Positions 37,909-48,000 of a stretch of DNA of 64,000 bases are shown here, piece after piece (the stretch's first letter is position 1; every line of letters starts with the position of its first letter). The stretch lies in the NCBI RefSeq assembly GCF_018334155.1, contig NZ_JAGXTP010000002.1:1-64000 (forward strand), written 5' to 3'. Origin of the DNA: Devosia litorisediminis (GTDB lineage: Bacteria; Pseudomonadota; Alphaproteobacteria; Rhizobiales; Devosiaceae). The notes beneath the pieces were generated by a model. The model was not told where the DNA came from. It ran no database searches and worked only from the letters and a program-made list of their open reading frames with translations. Position numbers and translations under genes: made by a program.

Positions 37909-38945
37909 CGTTTCGCCGCCTTGGCCGCCGCTGCTGCATTGCGGGCCCGCGACGCTTCAGCTTCGGCCCGCTTGCGCGCCCGTGCATCGGCCGCGGCCAC
38001 CGCCGCGCCGTCACCCAGATGAGCCCCGCCGCGCTTTTCGGCCAGTTCCATCTGCTTTTGCCGCTCCTGCGCCGCCGCGTGCTTGGCCTCGTCATGCTCG
38101 CAATAGGGGCAGCTGACCCCTTCATGATAGGCCGGGTCGGCCCGGTCGGCCGCGGTCAGCGGATGCCGGCAGGCCCGGCATAGCGTCGCATCGCCCTCGA
38201 CCAGCCCATGGCCCACCGCCACCCGCTCGTCGAACACGAAGCACTCGCCGGCAAACCGGCTCTCGGCCTCGGGTACCACTTCGAGATATTTCAAAATCCC
38301 GCCCTTGAGGTGAAACACCTCTTCAAAGCCGCGGCTCAGCAGATAGCTCGATGCCTTTTCGCAGCGGATGCCCCCGGTGCAGAACATCGCCACCTTCTTG
38401 TCCCGGGCCGGGTCCAGATGGGTTTCGACATAGTCCTTGAACTCGGTAAAGGTCTGGGTCTTGGGGTCCAGCGCCCGGCTGAACGTGCCCAGCCCCACCT
38501 CATAATCATTGCGCGTATCGACCAGCACCACATCATTGCGCTCGATCAGCCCGTTCCAGTCTGCGGGCTCGACATAGGTACCCACCGTCTTGGCCGGATT
38601 GGCCTCGGGCGCCCGCAGTGTCACGATTTCGGGCTTCAGCCGCACTTTCATGCGCAAGAACGGCATCTCGCTGGCGGCCGAATATTTCACTTCGGCGCCC
38701 GCCAGCCGGTCCCCGAACGCGCCGGTTTCAAACAGCCATTCGGCCAGCGCATCGATTGCCGCCGGCGTGCCCGCCACCGTGCCATTGATTCCCTCGGGCG
38801 CCAGGATCAGCGTTCCCTTGATCTCGCCACCGGCACACAATTGCGCCAGCGCCGGCTGGATGGCTTCGACGTCGGGCAGATCGGCAAATTTATAGATCGC
38901 CATCACCTTGTATGGCAGATCGTCTTGGGGCAGATTAGAGGTCAT
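37905..38945 (-). CDS. trhO: tRNA uridine(34) hydroxylase TrhO (rhodanese-domain)
   Basis: 346 residues from ATG 38945. N-terminal acylphosphatase-like domain (KGTLILAPEGINGTVAG), then a rhodanese domain with the active-site loop FCTGGIRCEKASSYLL, then a Cys-rich segment (CRACRHPL ... CPYCEHDEAKH) that could bind zinc. A lysine/alanine-rich helical tail of about 60 residues follows. TrhO makes ho5U34 in tRNA. It overlaps tsaB by ATGA, linking two tRNA-modification genes. Confidence 0.92.
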   Translation of the reverse strand: MTSNLPQDDLPYKVMAIYKFADLPDVEAIQPALAQLCAGGEIKGTLILAPEGINGTVAGTPAAIDALAEWLFETGAFGDRLAGAEVKYSAASEMPFLRMKVRLKPEIVTLRAPEANPAKTVGTYVEPADWNGLIERNDVVLVDTRNDYEVGLGTFSRALDPKTQTFTEFKDYVETHLDPARDKKVAMFCTGGIRCEKASSYLLSRGFEEVFHLKGGILKYLEVVPEAESRFAGECFVFDERVAVGHGLVEGDATLCRACRHPLTAADRADPAYHEGVSCPYCEHDEAKHAAAQERQKQMELAEKRGGAHLGDGAAVAAADARARKRAEAEASRARNAAAAAKAAKR

Positions 38946-39027
38946 ATGACTTTTCGGCGGGTTGCTTTGCCCGCTCATACCATTGCCCGCGCGCGCGGCC
39001 AAATCAGAACATGACACGGAGCTTACC

Positions 39028-40065
39028 ATGACCTATCGGGCCGATACGGCACGCTATGACACCATGCAATACCGCCACTCGGGCCGCTCGGGCCTGCAGC
39101 TGCCGGTGATCAGCCTGGGCCTGTGGCAGAATTTCGGTGGCACCCGCGACTACCCCTCTGCCATGGAAATCCTCGGTCACGCCTTTGATGCGGGCGTCAC
39201 CCATTTCGATCTCGCCAATAATTACGGCCCCCCTCCCGGCTCCTCCGAAGAGCTGTTCGGTCAGGTCATGGCCCGCGATTTCCGTCCCTATCGCGATGAG
39301 ATGATTGTCTCCACCAAGGCCGGCTACGGCATGTGGCCTGGCCCCTATGGCGAATTCGGCAGTCGCAAATACCTGCTGGCCAGCCTGGATCAGTCGCTCA
39401 AGCGCATGGGTCTCGATTACGTCGATATCTTCTATTCGCACCGCTACGATCCCAACACCCCGCTCGAAGAGACCATGGGCGCGCTGGCCCATGCCGTCCG
39501 TTCCGGCAAGGCACTCTATGTCGGCATTTCGAGCTATCCCGAAGCCGAGACCCGCGAAGCCTATCGCATCCTCAAGGAAATGGGCGTGGCCACCACCATC
39601 CACCAGCCTTCCTATTCCATGATCAATCGCTGGATCGAAAACGATCGCACCATCGACGCCTGTGGTGATCTGGGCATTGGCATCATCGCCTTCTCGCCGC
39701 TGGCGCAGGGCGTGCTCTCGGGCAAGTACAATAAGGGCGACAAGTCCGGCACCCGTGGCGAAAACCCCAATGGCAGCCTGCGCGCCAGCCATATCGAACC
39801 GCGCGTTCTGGCCGCTGTCGACAAGCTCGGCGAGATCGCCAAATCCCGTGGCCAGACCATGGTGCAGCTGGCGCTCTCCTGGGTGCTGCGCCGCCCCGAA
39901 ATGACCTCGGCCCTGATCGGTGTGCGCAATCTCGATCAGCTCAAGGACAATCTGGGCGTGCTCAACAATCTGAGCCTGTCGGCTGACGAAATCGCCGCCA
40001 TCGACGACGCCACCAAGGACGGCCAGATGGAACTCCATCCCCGTCCCTCCGGCTGGCTGCGCTAA
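39028..40065 (+). CDS. Aldo/keto reductase, YghZ/GpR-like
   Basis: 345 residues from ATG 39028 (GGAG upstream). TIM-barrel motifs: FDAGVTHFDLANNYG, STKAGYGMWPG, DYVDIFYSHRYDPNTPLEETMGAL, YVGISSY. These match the L-glyceraldehyde-3-phosphate reductase subfamily, which detoxifies methylglyoxal and related aldehydes using NADPH. It is divergent from trhO and 5 bases upstream of a hydrolase gene, so probably one operon. Confidence 0.88.
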   Translation: MTYRADTARYDTMQYRHSGRSGLQLPVISLGLWQNFGGTRDYPSAMEILGHAFDAGVTHFDLANNYGPPPGSSEELFGQVMARDFRPYRDEMIVSTKAGYGMWPGPYGEFGSRKYLLASLDQSLKRMGLDYVDIFYSHRYDPNTPLEETMGALAHAVRSGKALYVGISSYPEAETREAYRILKEMGVATTIHQPSYSMINRWIENDRTIDACGDLGIGIIAFSPLAQGVLSGKYNKGDKSGTRGENPNGSLRASHIEPRVLAAVDKLGEIAKSRGQTMVQLALSWVLRRPEMTSALIGVRNLDQLKDNLGVLNNLSLSADEIAAIDDATKDGQMELHPRPSGWLR

Positions 40066-40070
40066 ACCCC

Positions 40071-40952
40071 ATGGCTGTCAGCAGGACCCGCCTGATCGAG
40101 TTGATCGGTCTGGATGAACCGGCGGTGGAGCTTGTCTCCGCCGCCACCACCACCCATGCCGATTACGCCGTTGAAACCCTGGTGCTGCGCCTCGGCGACA
40201 CCAAGGTGCGCGGCCTGCTGACCCGGCCGCTCAATCCCGCTGGCCGCCTGCCGGCCATTCTCTATGGCCACTCCCATGGCGGTGGCTACGCCATCGGTGC
40301 CGCCGAACTGCTCGACGGCCGCGACTATCTGGTCGATCCCCTCGGCCCGGTCTTTGCCCGCGCCGGCTATGTCACCCTGGCCATCGACATGCCCGTCTTT
40401 GGCGAGCGCTCTGATGTCAGCGAATCCGCTGCCGCCAAGGCACTGCTCTGGATGGGTAAATCCCTGTTCGGCCAAATGCTGAGCGACCACGCCGCCGCGC
40501 TGACCTATCTCGCGGGCCGCACTGACGTTGACCCTGACCGCATCGGCGCCTTCGGCATCTCCATGGGCTCAACCCTGAGCTATTGGCTCGCCGCCATGGA
40601 CACCCGCCTCAAGGCAGTGGCCCATCTGTGCTGCTTTGCCGATCAGCGCACCATGATCGAACTGGGCGCCCATGATGGCCACGGCATCTATATGATGGTC
40701 CCCGGCCTGCTGGCGCAAACCGACGCCGGCCCCATCGCCGCGCTGATCGCCCCGCGCCCACAACTGGTCTGCATCGGGCAGGCCGATCACCTCACGCCGC
40801 CGCTGGCTGTCGCCCGCGCCTGGGCCGACCTCGAACCCGCCTATGCCGCCGCCCCCGACAATCTGCAGCTGATCAGCGAACCCGGCATCGGCCACCGCGA
40901 AACCCAAACCTCCCGCGCCGCCATGCTGGCCTTCTTCGCAAATCACCTCTAG
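40071..40952 (+). CDS. Alpha/beta hydrolase, dienelactone-hydrolase type
   Basis: 293 residues, no signal peptide. Nucleophile elbow FGISMGSTLSYW, acid in CIGQADHLTPP and histidine in SEPGIGHRETQ give a complete catalytic triad. The oxyanion region is YGHSHGGGYAIGA. Likely a cytoplasmic esterase or acetyl esterase. Co-transcribed with the aldo/keto reductase. Confidence 0.8.
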   Translation: MAVSRTRLIELIGLDEPAVELVSAATTTHADYAVETLVLRLGDTKVRGLLTRPLNPAGRLPAILYGHSHGGGYAIGAAELLDGRDYLVDPLGPVFARAGYVTLAIDMPVFGERSDVSESAAAKALLWMGKSLFGQMLSDHAAALTYLAGRTDVDPDRIGAFGISMGSTLSYWLAAMDTRLKAVAHLCCFADQRTMIELGAHDGHGIYMMVPGLLAQTDAGPIAALIAPRPQLVCIGQADHLTPPLAVARAWADLEPAYAAAPDNLQLISEPGIGHRETQTSRAAMLAFFANHL

Positions 40953-40980
40953 CGCCAGGCGATGCCCCCAAACACGGTGT

Positions 40981-41015
40981 TACCCCGGGCTTGACCCGGG
41001 GGCATCCTGAGATGC
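40981..41015. repeat. REP-like palindrome, family C copy 2
   Basis: CCCCGGG and CCCGGGG arms are followed by CATCCTGAGATG, the tail shared with copies at 41993 and 48262. It is part of a 306-base gap (40953-41258) that also carries a family A copy. Confidence 0.7.
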
Positions 41016-41107
41016 CTGTGCCGCTTCAGGTTAGATCGTATGGGGCTCCACCCGCATTCGCCAGCGCCGCCGCGCCGCTTGGATCCCGCCCCATCCACCG
41101 CGCTGTT

Positions 41108-41127
41108 CCTCCCCCTTCAGGGGGAGG
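41108..41127. repeat. REP-like palindrome, family A copy 2
   Basis: CCTCCCCC and GGGGGAGG around TTCA, followed by CTAGGTCGGGC. The core and the CTAGGT tail are shared with the copy at 48193. Confidence 0.8.
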
Positions 41128-41258
41128 CTAGGTCGGGCGACCTGCCTCTGCCGAGAGGGCCTTGCCAGAAATATCCGCATGCCTTGTCGAATTGGCGCAG
41201 ACTTGATCGTCGTGGGGGTGCGAGACCTTGTTTCATCCCGCCAAATGGAGAATTTTGC

Positions 41259-41624
41259 ATGCGTTACTTTTTGAGCATCATCCCGCCCACCGACCTCAAG
41301 CCCGAAGACGTTCCGCAGTCACTGATGGACGCCATGGGCCCATGGATGGAGCAGAACCTCGCCAGCGGCGCCCTGGTCTCCACTGGCGGCCTTACGCCCG
41401 CAGATCAGGGCAGACGTCTAAAGGGTCATACGGGCGAGATCGCCGTCACCGACGGCCCGTTCGCCGAAGCCAAGGAGGTCATTGGCGGCTATGCAGTTTT
41501 CGAAGCCGCCGACATGGCCGGAGCCACGACACTGGCCAAAACGTTCCTGCAGTTGCATCTCGATCACGGCCTGACCGACATTGTGCTGGAGCTGCGCGAA
41601 ATTGCCGGCGGCGCCAACTACTAA
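41259..41624 (+). CDS. YCII-superfamily protein (DGPFAE motif)
   Basis: 121 residues from ATG 41259, preceded by GGAG. The sequence MRYFLSIIPP, TGGLTPADQG, VTDGPFAEAKEVIGGY is typical of the YCII/DGPF family, often encoded near ECF sigma factors; none is beside it here. Biochemical role unknown. Confidence 0.85.
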   Translation: MRYFLSIIPPTDLKPEDVPQSLMDAMGPWMEQNLASGALVSTGGLTPADQGRRLKGHTGEIAVTDGPFAEAKEVIGGYAVFEAADMAGATTLAKTFLQLHLDHGLTDIVLELREIAGGANY

Positions 41625-41700
41625 GCGCGACCCACCGTTTCGTCGCCGGCCCGGCATCTCTAGCGCGCAGGCGGGCTTGGACCATCTCCCCAACCACAGC

Positions 41701-41788
41701 GCGTCACCCTCGGGCCTGACCCGAGGGCTCTGTACTTGCTGAAACCGAGTTGAGTTCAACCTCCTCGGGTCAAGCCGAATTGTGACGA
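41701..41788. repeat. Composite two-hairpin REP element, family B copy 1
   Basis: First hairpin CCCTCGGG / CCCGAGGG, then TCTGTACTTGCTGAAAC, then a second, decayed hairpin around CCTCGGGTCAAGC, ending TTGTGACGA. Layout and spacing match the element at 48001-48090. Confidence 0.7.
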
Positions 41789-41830
41789 CTGGAAGACTGC
41801 GGCACAAAACCCGCCAAACCCACAACGCCC

Positions 41831-41850
41831 CCTCCCCCTTGATGGGGGAA
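41831..41850. repeat. REP-like palindrome, family A copy 3
   Basis: CCCCC and GGGGG around TTGAT, with partly decayed outer bases and the tail AAGCCGGGAGG. Confidence 0.6.
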
Positions 41851-41992
41851 AGCCGGGAGGGGGGTGTTACAGCTCCAGTGGAGCGATTTCAGGCGAGAAG
41901 GCCATGAAAGCTGCACGCGAATGGCAAGCCGGGAGGGGGTGATCAGCCATCACCGGCTCTGCATGCCGCTAACCTCCCGTCCTATCGACGCT

Positions 41993-42030
41993 GTCGTCCC
42001 GGCGCAGGCCGGATCCATCCTGAGATTGAG
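41993..42030. repeat. REP-like palindrome, family C copy 3
   Basis: GTCCCGGC and GCCGGATCC with an imperfect stem, then ATCCTGAGATTGAG, one of three copies carrying this tail. Confidence 0.6.
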
Positions 42031-42130
42031 CCACAGCCGCCAGGTGGGGCGTTCGGGCAAGTTAGCACCAGCAGCAATCGACCCCATTCCGGTCGTTCGG
42101 CGATGGTCGCCATGAGACGAAAAGCGGTTG

Positions 42131-42562
42131 TTAGTCGGATGTGCGGTCGATGGTCTGGGCGTGATCCTCTTCAGGCCCTGTCCAGCGATGGTCGGCGGTC
42201 TCGGCCGCCACATAGATGAACGCATTCCATTGCCGGACGTAAATCCAGTTCACGAATGACGTTTGCGGAACGTCAGGTAAGTGAATTGCGGGCGTCCTCT
42301 CCAAAGCGGAGACCTCACCTGTGTCGATGATCAACCACGCGTCATCGCCCGGATACTCAGGATCGGCCGACTCAACGATCCAAAAATGCATCCCGATGAT
42401 ATTGATAATGGCTGGACGGTAGACCTCCATCTGCTCAGCACGGCCCACCCATAGCTTCAAGACCAGTTGCACTGATCGGGCCGCATAATCGATCGTGCAT
42501 CTGTGGAGTTCAGCATCATGCAGACCATTGGGCAGCGATATGGCAAGTTCGTCCAAAGTCAT
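42131..42562 (-). CDS. Orphan protein of 143 aa, unlike its neighbours in base use
   Basis: Starts MTLDELAISLPNGLHDAELH and has alternating beta-strand character (SVQLVLKLWVGR, INIIGMHFWIVES, FVNWIYVRQWNAFIYVAAET), many Trp residues and an acidic tail. The G-L-H-D-A-E start recalls small immunity-type or DUF proteins, but I cannot name a family. Base composition looks less GC-rich than the surroundings, and repeats lie on its left side, suggesting an accessory gene. Confidence 0.6.
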   Translation of the reverse strand: MTLDELAISLPNGLHDAELHRCTIDYAARSVQLVLKLWVGRAEQMEVYRPAIINIIGMHFWIVESADPEYPGDDAWLIIDTGEVSALERTPAIHLPDVPQTSFVNWIYVRQWNAFIYVAAETADHRWTGPEEDHAQTIDRTSD

Positions 42563-42669
42563 CAGAATTGCCCTGCCGGAAGAAGTGTTGGGTGGCTGCT
42601 TCGACTATGATTATGCCGGAGAGCTGCCAGACCGAAAACCACCCCAAAGGCGTCGGTCACAGTCCCCTC

Positions 42670-42960
42670 TTACTCCGGAAACTCCCGCTCCGTCCTGACA
42701 TAGCTCACACTTGTTGGCCGCCGCCGCCGCTCGGTAGCCTTGCAGCGCTTGATGATGGCGCGCACCCGCTTGATCACGCCAATGCCCATGCCCTCGATCT
42801 CAAGCAGTTTGGGGCCTTCCATCTTGTCGATTTCGCCCAGTGTTTTCAGCCCGCAGCTTTGCAGCTTCTTGCCGGTGCCGTCATCGTCGCGCAGATCGAT
42901 CACCGCAATCTCCTGCCATTTGATCACGCCGCGCAGCCAGGCCCGGTAACTATCGGCCAT
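42670..42960 (-). CDS. Helix-hairpin-helix-like small protein (96 aa)
   Basis: Starts at ATG 42960, inside the last codons of the LysR gene (11-base overlap), so it is probably co-translated with it. The stretch LKTLGEIDKMEGPKLLEIEGMGIGVIKRVRAIIKRC resembles HhH or RNA-polymerase alpha-CTD helices that contact nucleic acid. The C-terminus is basic (ATERRRRPTS). Function unknown. Confidence 0.6.
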   Translation of the reverse strand: MADSYRAWLRGVIKWQEIAVIDLRDDDGTGKKLQSCGLKTLGEIDKMEGPKLLEIEGMGIGVIKRVRAIIKRCKATERRRRPTSVSYVRTEREFPE

Positions 42961-43870
42961 GGGCAGCCCCCTGATTGAGATAGCCATTCACGCTGGCCGG
43001 CACTTCGGTCGCCAGCCAGCTGCGCAGGGCGCGCAGCTTGCGGCTTTCGCGTCGTCCCTTGGCCACCACCAGCCAATAGCCTTGCGGGCCTTCCACCGTC
43101 TGGTTGAACGGGCGCACCAGCCGCCCGTCGCTCACCGCATCGGCGCTCATCATATCCGCGGCCATCAGCACACCCTGTTCGGAAATCGCCGCATCAAACG
43201 CCAGCGAGGCGTCCGAATAGGTCGGTCCGGTCAATTTGATTTTGGGGTCCAGCCCCACGGCATTGCGCCAGGCGTCCCAGCTCAGCTGCGTCGTCTGGTC
43301 CTGAATGACCGGCACGCGCGCCAGATCACCCAGCCCGCTCAGCCGTTCGGCCACCGGCGGCGCACACACCGGCTGATAGGCGGTACCGCCCACCAGTTCG
43401 GCGCTCACCCCCGGCCAGCGCCCATGCCCGAAGCGAATGCCGCAATCGACATCAGGTCGGCTCAGATCCACCATATTGCTCGTCACATTCAGTCGCAGTT
43501 CGATATCGGGATGGGTCTGGCTGAATTTGGTGATCCGCCAGATCAGCCAGCGCGAGGCAAACACGCTCCCCACTGTCAGGTTGAGCACGCTTTCGTCGCT
43601 TCCTTTCAGGCTCGCCAACCCGTCGGCCAGCTCGATAAAGCCTGCGGTCAGTTGCGGCAGCGCCGCCTTGAGCAGCGGCAGGGGTTTCAGCCCGCTCGGC
43701 GTGCGCTCGAACAATTCCATGCCCAGACGTTCTTCGGCCCGGCGCAAATGCTGGCTCACCGCCCCAATGGTCACCCCAAGTTCCTCGGCCGCTGGCGCCA
43801 GTGCCCCGCGGCGGGCCACAATTTCGATAGCCCGCAAGGCGTTAAGCGGGATGGGGAAGGGGTTTTGCAT
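42950..43870 (-). CDS. LysR-family transcriptional regulator, GcvA-like
   Basis: 306 residues. N-terminal winged helix: IPLNALRAIEIVARRGALAPAAEELGVTIGAVSQHLRRAEERLG, followed by the periplasmic-binding-like effector domain. ALRAIEIVARRG with A-x-x-E-L-x-V-T-x-x-A-V-S-x-x is the GcvA subfamily pattern. It is divergent from a 48-residue gene, with a perfect 15-base inverted repeat touching its start codon. Confidence 0.9.
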   Translation of the reverse strand: MQNPFPIPLNALRAIEIVARRGALAPAAEELGVTIGAVSQHLRRAEERLGMELFERTPSGLKPLPLLKAALPQLTAGFIELADGLASLKGSDESVLNLTVGSVFASRWLIWRITKFSQTHPDIELRLNVTSNMVDLSRPDVDCGIRFGHGRWPGVSAELVGGTAYQPVCAPPVAERLSGLGDLARVPVIQDQTTQLSWDAWRNAVGLDPKIKLTGPTYSDASLAFDAAISEQGVLMAADMMSADAVSDGRLVRPFNQTVEGPQGYWLVVAKGRRESRKLRALRSWLATEVPASVNGYLNQGAAHGR

Positions 43871-43884
43871 ATAGTTTTTCTATA
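43870..43884. promoter_or_regulatory. Perfect inverted repeat at the LysR start, probable operator
   Basis: TATAG and CTATA surround five T residues, a T-N13-A repeat in the LysR style. It begins at the LysR start codon and faces the divergent 48-residue gene 91 bases away, fitting autoregulation plus control of the small gene. Confidence 0.5.
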
Positions 43885-43974
43885 CCAGCCTTGCGACCTT
43901 GTCCATTGTAACGCGCCGTCATAGGGCCCATATGCTGCATCATTAGCAACGCAAGACCCAAAGGAGGTCACAAA

Positions 43975-44121
43975 ATGTCTACACTATCCAAGTTTGTGCG
44001 CCGCCTCGTCGCGCGCACCAGCCCCACACCCCGGTCCAACCGGGATATGGACAATCTGTCGCTGCGCGATTGGGCGGATCTGCCCGTTCATCACCCACGT
44101 TCGGACCATACGTCGTTCTGA
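43975..44121 (+). CDS. Small basic protein, DUF1127-like (48 aa)
   Basis: Too short for most gene callers, but preceded by a perfect AAAGGAGGT site 7 bases before ATG 43975. The product begins MSTLSKFVRRLVAR, an amphipathic basic helix, and ends NLSLRDWADLPVHHP plus a short tail. The helix plus L-S-x-R-D motif recalls DUF1127 proteins, which in rhizobia and Brucella are targets of LysR regulators. Divergent from the LysR gene. Confidence 0.75.
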   Translation: MSTLSKFVRRLVARTSPTPRSNRDMDNLSLRDWADLPVHHPRSDHTSF

Positions 44122-44172
44122 AGCCACATTCGGGACGTTCAAGGGGGACAATAACTCCTCCGAGGTGCCCCG

Positions 44173-44631
44173 ATGTATAAAACTCTCGCCGTGCTAACCG
44201 TCCTTGCCCTTGGCCTCCAACCCGCCATTGCGCAGGACGCCGCCCCGGCAGTGCCTGAAGCTGCCGCGCCGACCACATCTGATGCCGCCCCTGCCGCTCA
44301 GACGATCGTGGTCGATCCGGCTGCAACTTTCCCCAACGCTTCCAAACAAACCAATCTGCTCACCGGCTTTTACGCAACCCTGGCCGTGATCGAGATCTGC
44401 GCGCTGCCCATCCCCGATGATATCAAATCGGGCATGGCTGGCGATCGCACCCGGCTTGAAGCCAGCGTGGGGCTCGATGCCGTCAAGGCGGGCGAAGCCT
44501 ATGCCAAGGTCCTGGCCGAAGTGCAGTCCACCGATCCCGATTGCGCCGAAGGCAGCGCTGATCGCGCCAGCGTTGACGCGGTTACCGCTATCTATGCCCA
44601 GGCCTCGGCCGCCGCCGCGCCCGCCCAATAG
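44173..44631 (+). CDS. Secreted Ala/Pro-rich protein (152 aa)
   Basis: Signal peptide MYKTLAVLTVLALGLQPAIAQ with cleavage after AIA. A low-complexity Ala/Pro linker (about 22-45) precedes a helical domain with two cysteines (IEICALP and DPDCAEG), likely a disulfide in the periplasm. The last ten residues are Ala-rich. Family not recognised. CTCCGAGGTG precedes the start. Confidence 0.7.
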   Translation: MYKTLAVLTVLALGLQPAIAQDAAPAVPEAAAPTTSDAAPAAQTIVVDPAATFPNASKQTNLLTGFYATLAVIEICALPIPDDIKSGMAGDRTRLEASVGLDAVKAGEAYAKVLAEVQSTDPDCAEGSADRASVDAVTAIYAQASAAAAPAQ

Positions 44632-44718
44632 GCAGCATCCCAGCGGCGCGGCGGGCATGCCAACTCTTGCCGCCGCGCAGCGCTCTGCCTATCGTCCACT
44701 TTGAGGGAAGGGGCATCG

Positions 44719-45156
44719 ATGGCGCAGTCTGATCTACATACCCAGGCAAGGCTTCTGCACGGCGGCTGTCGCTGCGGCGCCGTGCGCTACCAGGCGCGCG
44801 ACAGTTTTCTTTACGCCCTCAATTGCCACTGTTCGCGCTGCCGCGCCGCCAGCGGTAGCGCCTTTCGCGCCATAGCGGCCTTGCTGCCCCGGGATTTCCG
44901 CCTCACCCAGGGTGCCGACGCCGTCTTTATCGATGGTGATCCCGACAGCACCCATGATGTGCACTGCGTCGCCTGCGGCAGCCTGCTCTATTCGTGGATT
45001 GCCGAGCCGGACAATAACCGCATCCACCTCCCCATGGGCACGCTGCACGACACGCCCACCATGCGCCCGCAAATGCATATCTGCGTCGGCTCCAAGGCGC
45101 CCTGGTACGATATTCTCGATGACCTGCCGCAATTTGACGGCCTGCCCGGCGCCTGA
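44719..45156 (+). CDS. GFA-family (glutathione-dependent formaldehyde-activating type) protein
   Basis: 145 residues from ATG 44719 (GAGGGAAGGGG upstream; an in-frame TTG at 44701 is rejected). Zinc-binding cysteine pattern HGGCRCGAVRY, LNCHCSRCRAASG and VHCVACGSLLY. The family includes S-hydroxymethylglutathione synthase, but many members have unknown substrates. Confidence 0.85.
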   Translation: MAQSDLHTQARLLHGGCRCGAVRYQARDSFLYALNCHCSRCRAASGSAFRAIAALLPRDFRLTQGADAVFIDGDPDSTHDVHCVACGSLLYSWIAEPDNNRIHLPMGTLHDTPTMRPQMHICVGSKAPWYDILDDLPQFDGLPGA

Positions 45157-45158
45157 GC

Positions 45159-46043
45159 CTATTCGCAGATCAGCGCCGTGCAGTTCTGGCCGTGGCATCC
45201 AAGATCAAGATGCAGATGGTCATCATGATCCGCATTCGCCTCTGGCCCCAGCACGGTGGTGAACTCCCCGCACGCCGCATCATGGGCCAGCCGCAGCATC
45301 CGCCCTTGCGGCGCATTGCCGGGTAGCCAATCGGTTTTGACGGCAATGGTCCGCCCATCCGCCAGCGTGAAGCCACTGATATCAAGCGCATTGGCAAAGC
45401 CATGCTCGGACACAAATCCGGTCTCGCCATTATTGCGCAGCCGGCACATATAGCCCGGCCCGGTGTTGATCTGCGCCAGTGCGCTGTCCAGCATCGCGCT
45501 GGCATAGCCATCCACCTGCGCCACCCAGCCGGGCAGGGCGCTGGCCATGGCGCAACTGGTCGTCACCGGGCTCGATAACGGCACCATCCGCCCCCGGCTG
45601 AGCACCGCCGTCACCACCAGCGGCGATTGGATGCCGCAGGCGCCCTCTTCGATCGGATCGCCCATCGTTGCGTCGACAAAACCCTGCAACACCGCCGGGC
45701 ACGCCCCCTGATAGACCCGCGCCGGTTCCGCCGCCGGTGCTGCCACCTCTTCGCTCATGGGCTCTGCATCATCTGCCGGCGGCGTTTCAGCCTCAGCGTC
45801 CGTCGCCCCATCAAAATCAGGCCGGGGCAGGGGCACGGGCGGCAACACCGGCGCCACCTTCGGCCTCTCGACCACCGGCCGCTCCGGCGGTTTGGGCCCT
45901 GCCGGTGGTGGCGAGCGCGTATCCTGCGCCGGCGCTGTCAGCTCATTGGCCAGCTCCTGCAACCCATCCAGCCAGTCCTGCCCCAGGGCAGGCGTGCCCA
46001 CGCTCAGCAACAGCACAACAAACAGGCTTTTGATCACATCCAT
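45159..46043 (-). CDS. Extensin-like C-terminal domain protein, exported
   Basis: 294 residues from ATG 46043 (MDVIKSLFVVLLLS, signal peptide to about residue 22). A Pro-rich linker (about 40-75) leads to a C-terminal domain with six cysteines and SEHGFANALDISGF, HDAACGEF, and DDHLHLDLGCHG. The H-x-x-x-x-x-D and H-L-H residues resemble the zinc site of D-Ala-D-Ala peptidase-like folds, so a cell-wall role is possible. Widely found in rhizobia. Confidence 0.85.
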   Translation of the reverse strand: MDVIKSLFVVLLLSVGTPALGQDWLDGLQELANELTAPAQDTRSPPPAGPKPPERPVVERPKVAPVLPPVPLPRPDFDGATDAEAETPPADDAEPMSEEVAAPAAEPARVYQGACPAVLQGFVDATMGDPIEEGACGIQSPLVVTAVLSRGRMVPLSSPVTTSCAMASALPGWVAQVDGYASAMLDSALAQINTGPGYMCRLRNNGETGFVSEHGFANALDISGFTLADGRTIAVKTDWLPGNAPQGRMLRLAHDAACGEFTTVLGPEANADHDDHLHLDLGCHGQNCTALICE

Positions 46044-46145
46044 CCCGCCCAACGCCCCAAACCACCCCATCGTTGCTCAAAACGGGCGGTTAACCCCCAC
46101 TAAACCATCTTTGCGCGCCCTTTGGCATCTGCTATCAGCGCTGCC

Positions 46146-47951
<1,806 letters not shown>

Positions 47952-48000
47952 GCTTCGGCAATCGGCTCAGAGCGGTGCACCGCGCTGCCACACACACCGC

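Larger units (their letters stand above)
41625..42130. other. Repeat-rich intergenic region (506 bp)
   Basis: No convincing gene. It holds a composite family B element (41701-41788), a family A copy (41831-41850) and a family C-like copy (41993-42030). Reading frames across it translate repeat sequence. Confidence 0.7.

Noticed and set aside
41864..42115. Plus-strand frame containing VVPAQAGSIL
   Set aside because: It translates a family C palindrome and its flanks; such peptides recur in false gene calls across rhizobia.
42131..44121. Prophage or genomic island
   Set aside because: No integrase, tRNA-proximal direct repeat or phage structural gene; only a few accessory genes and repeats.
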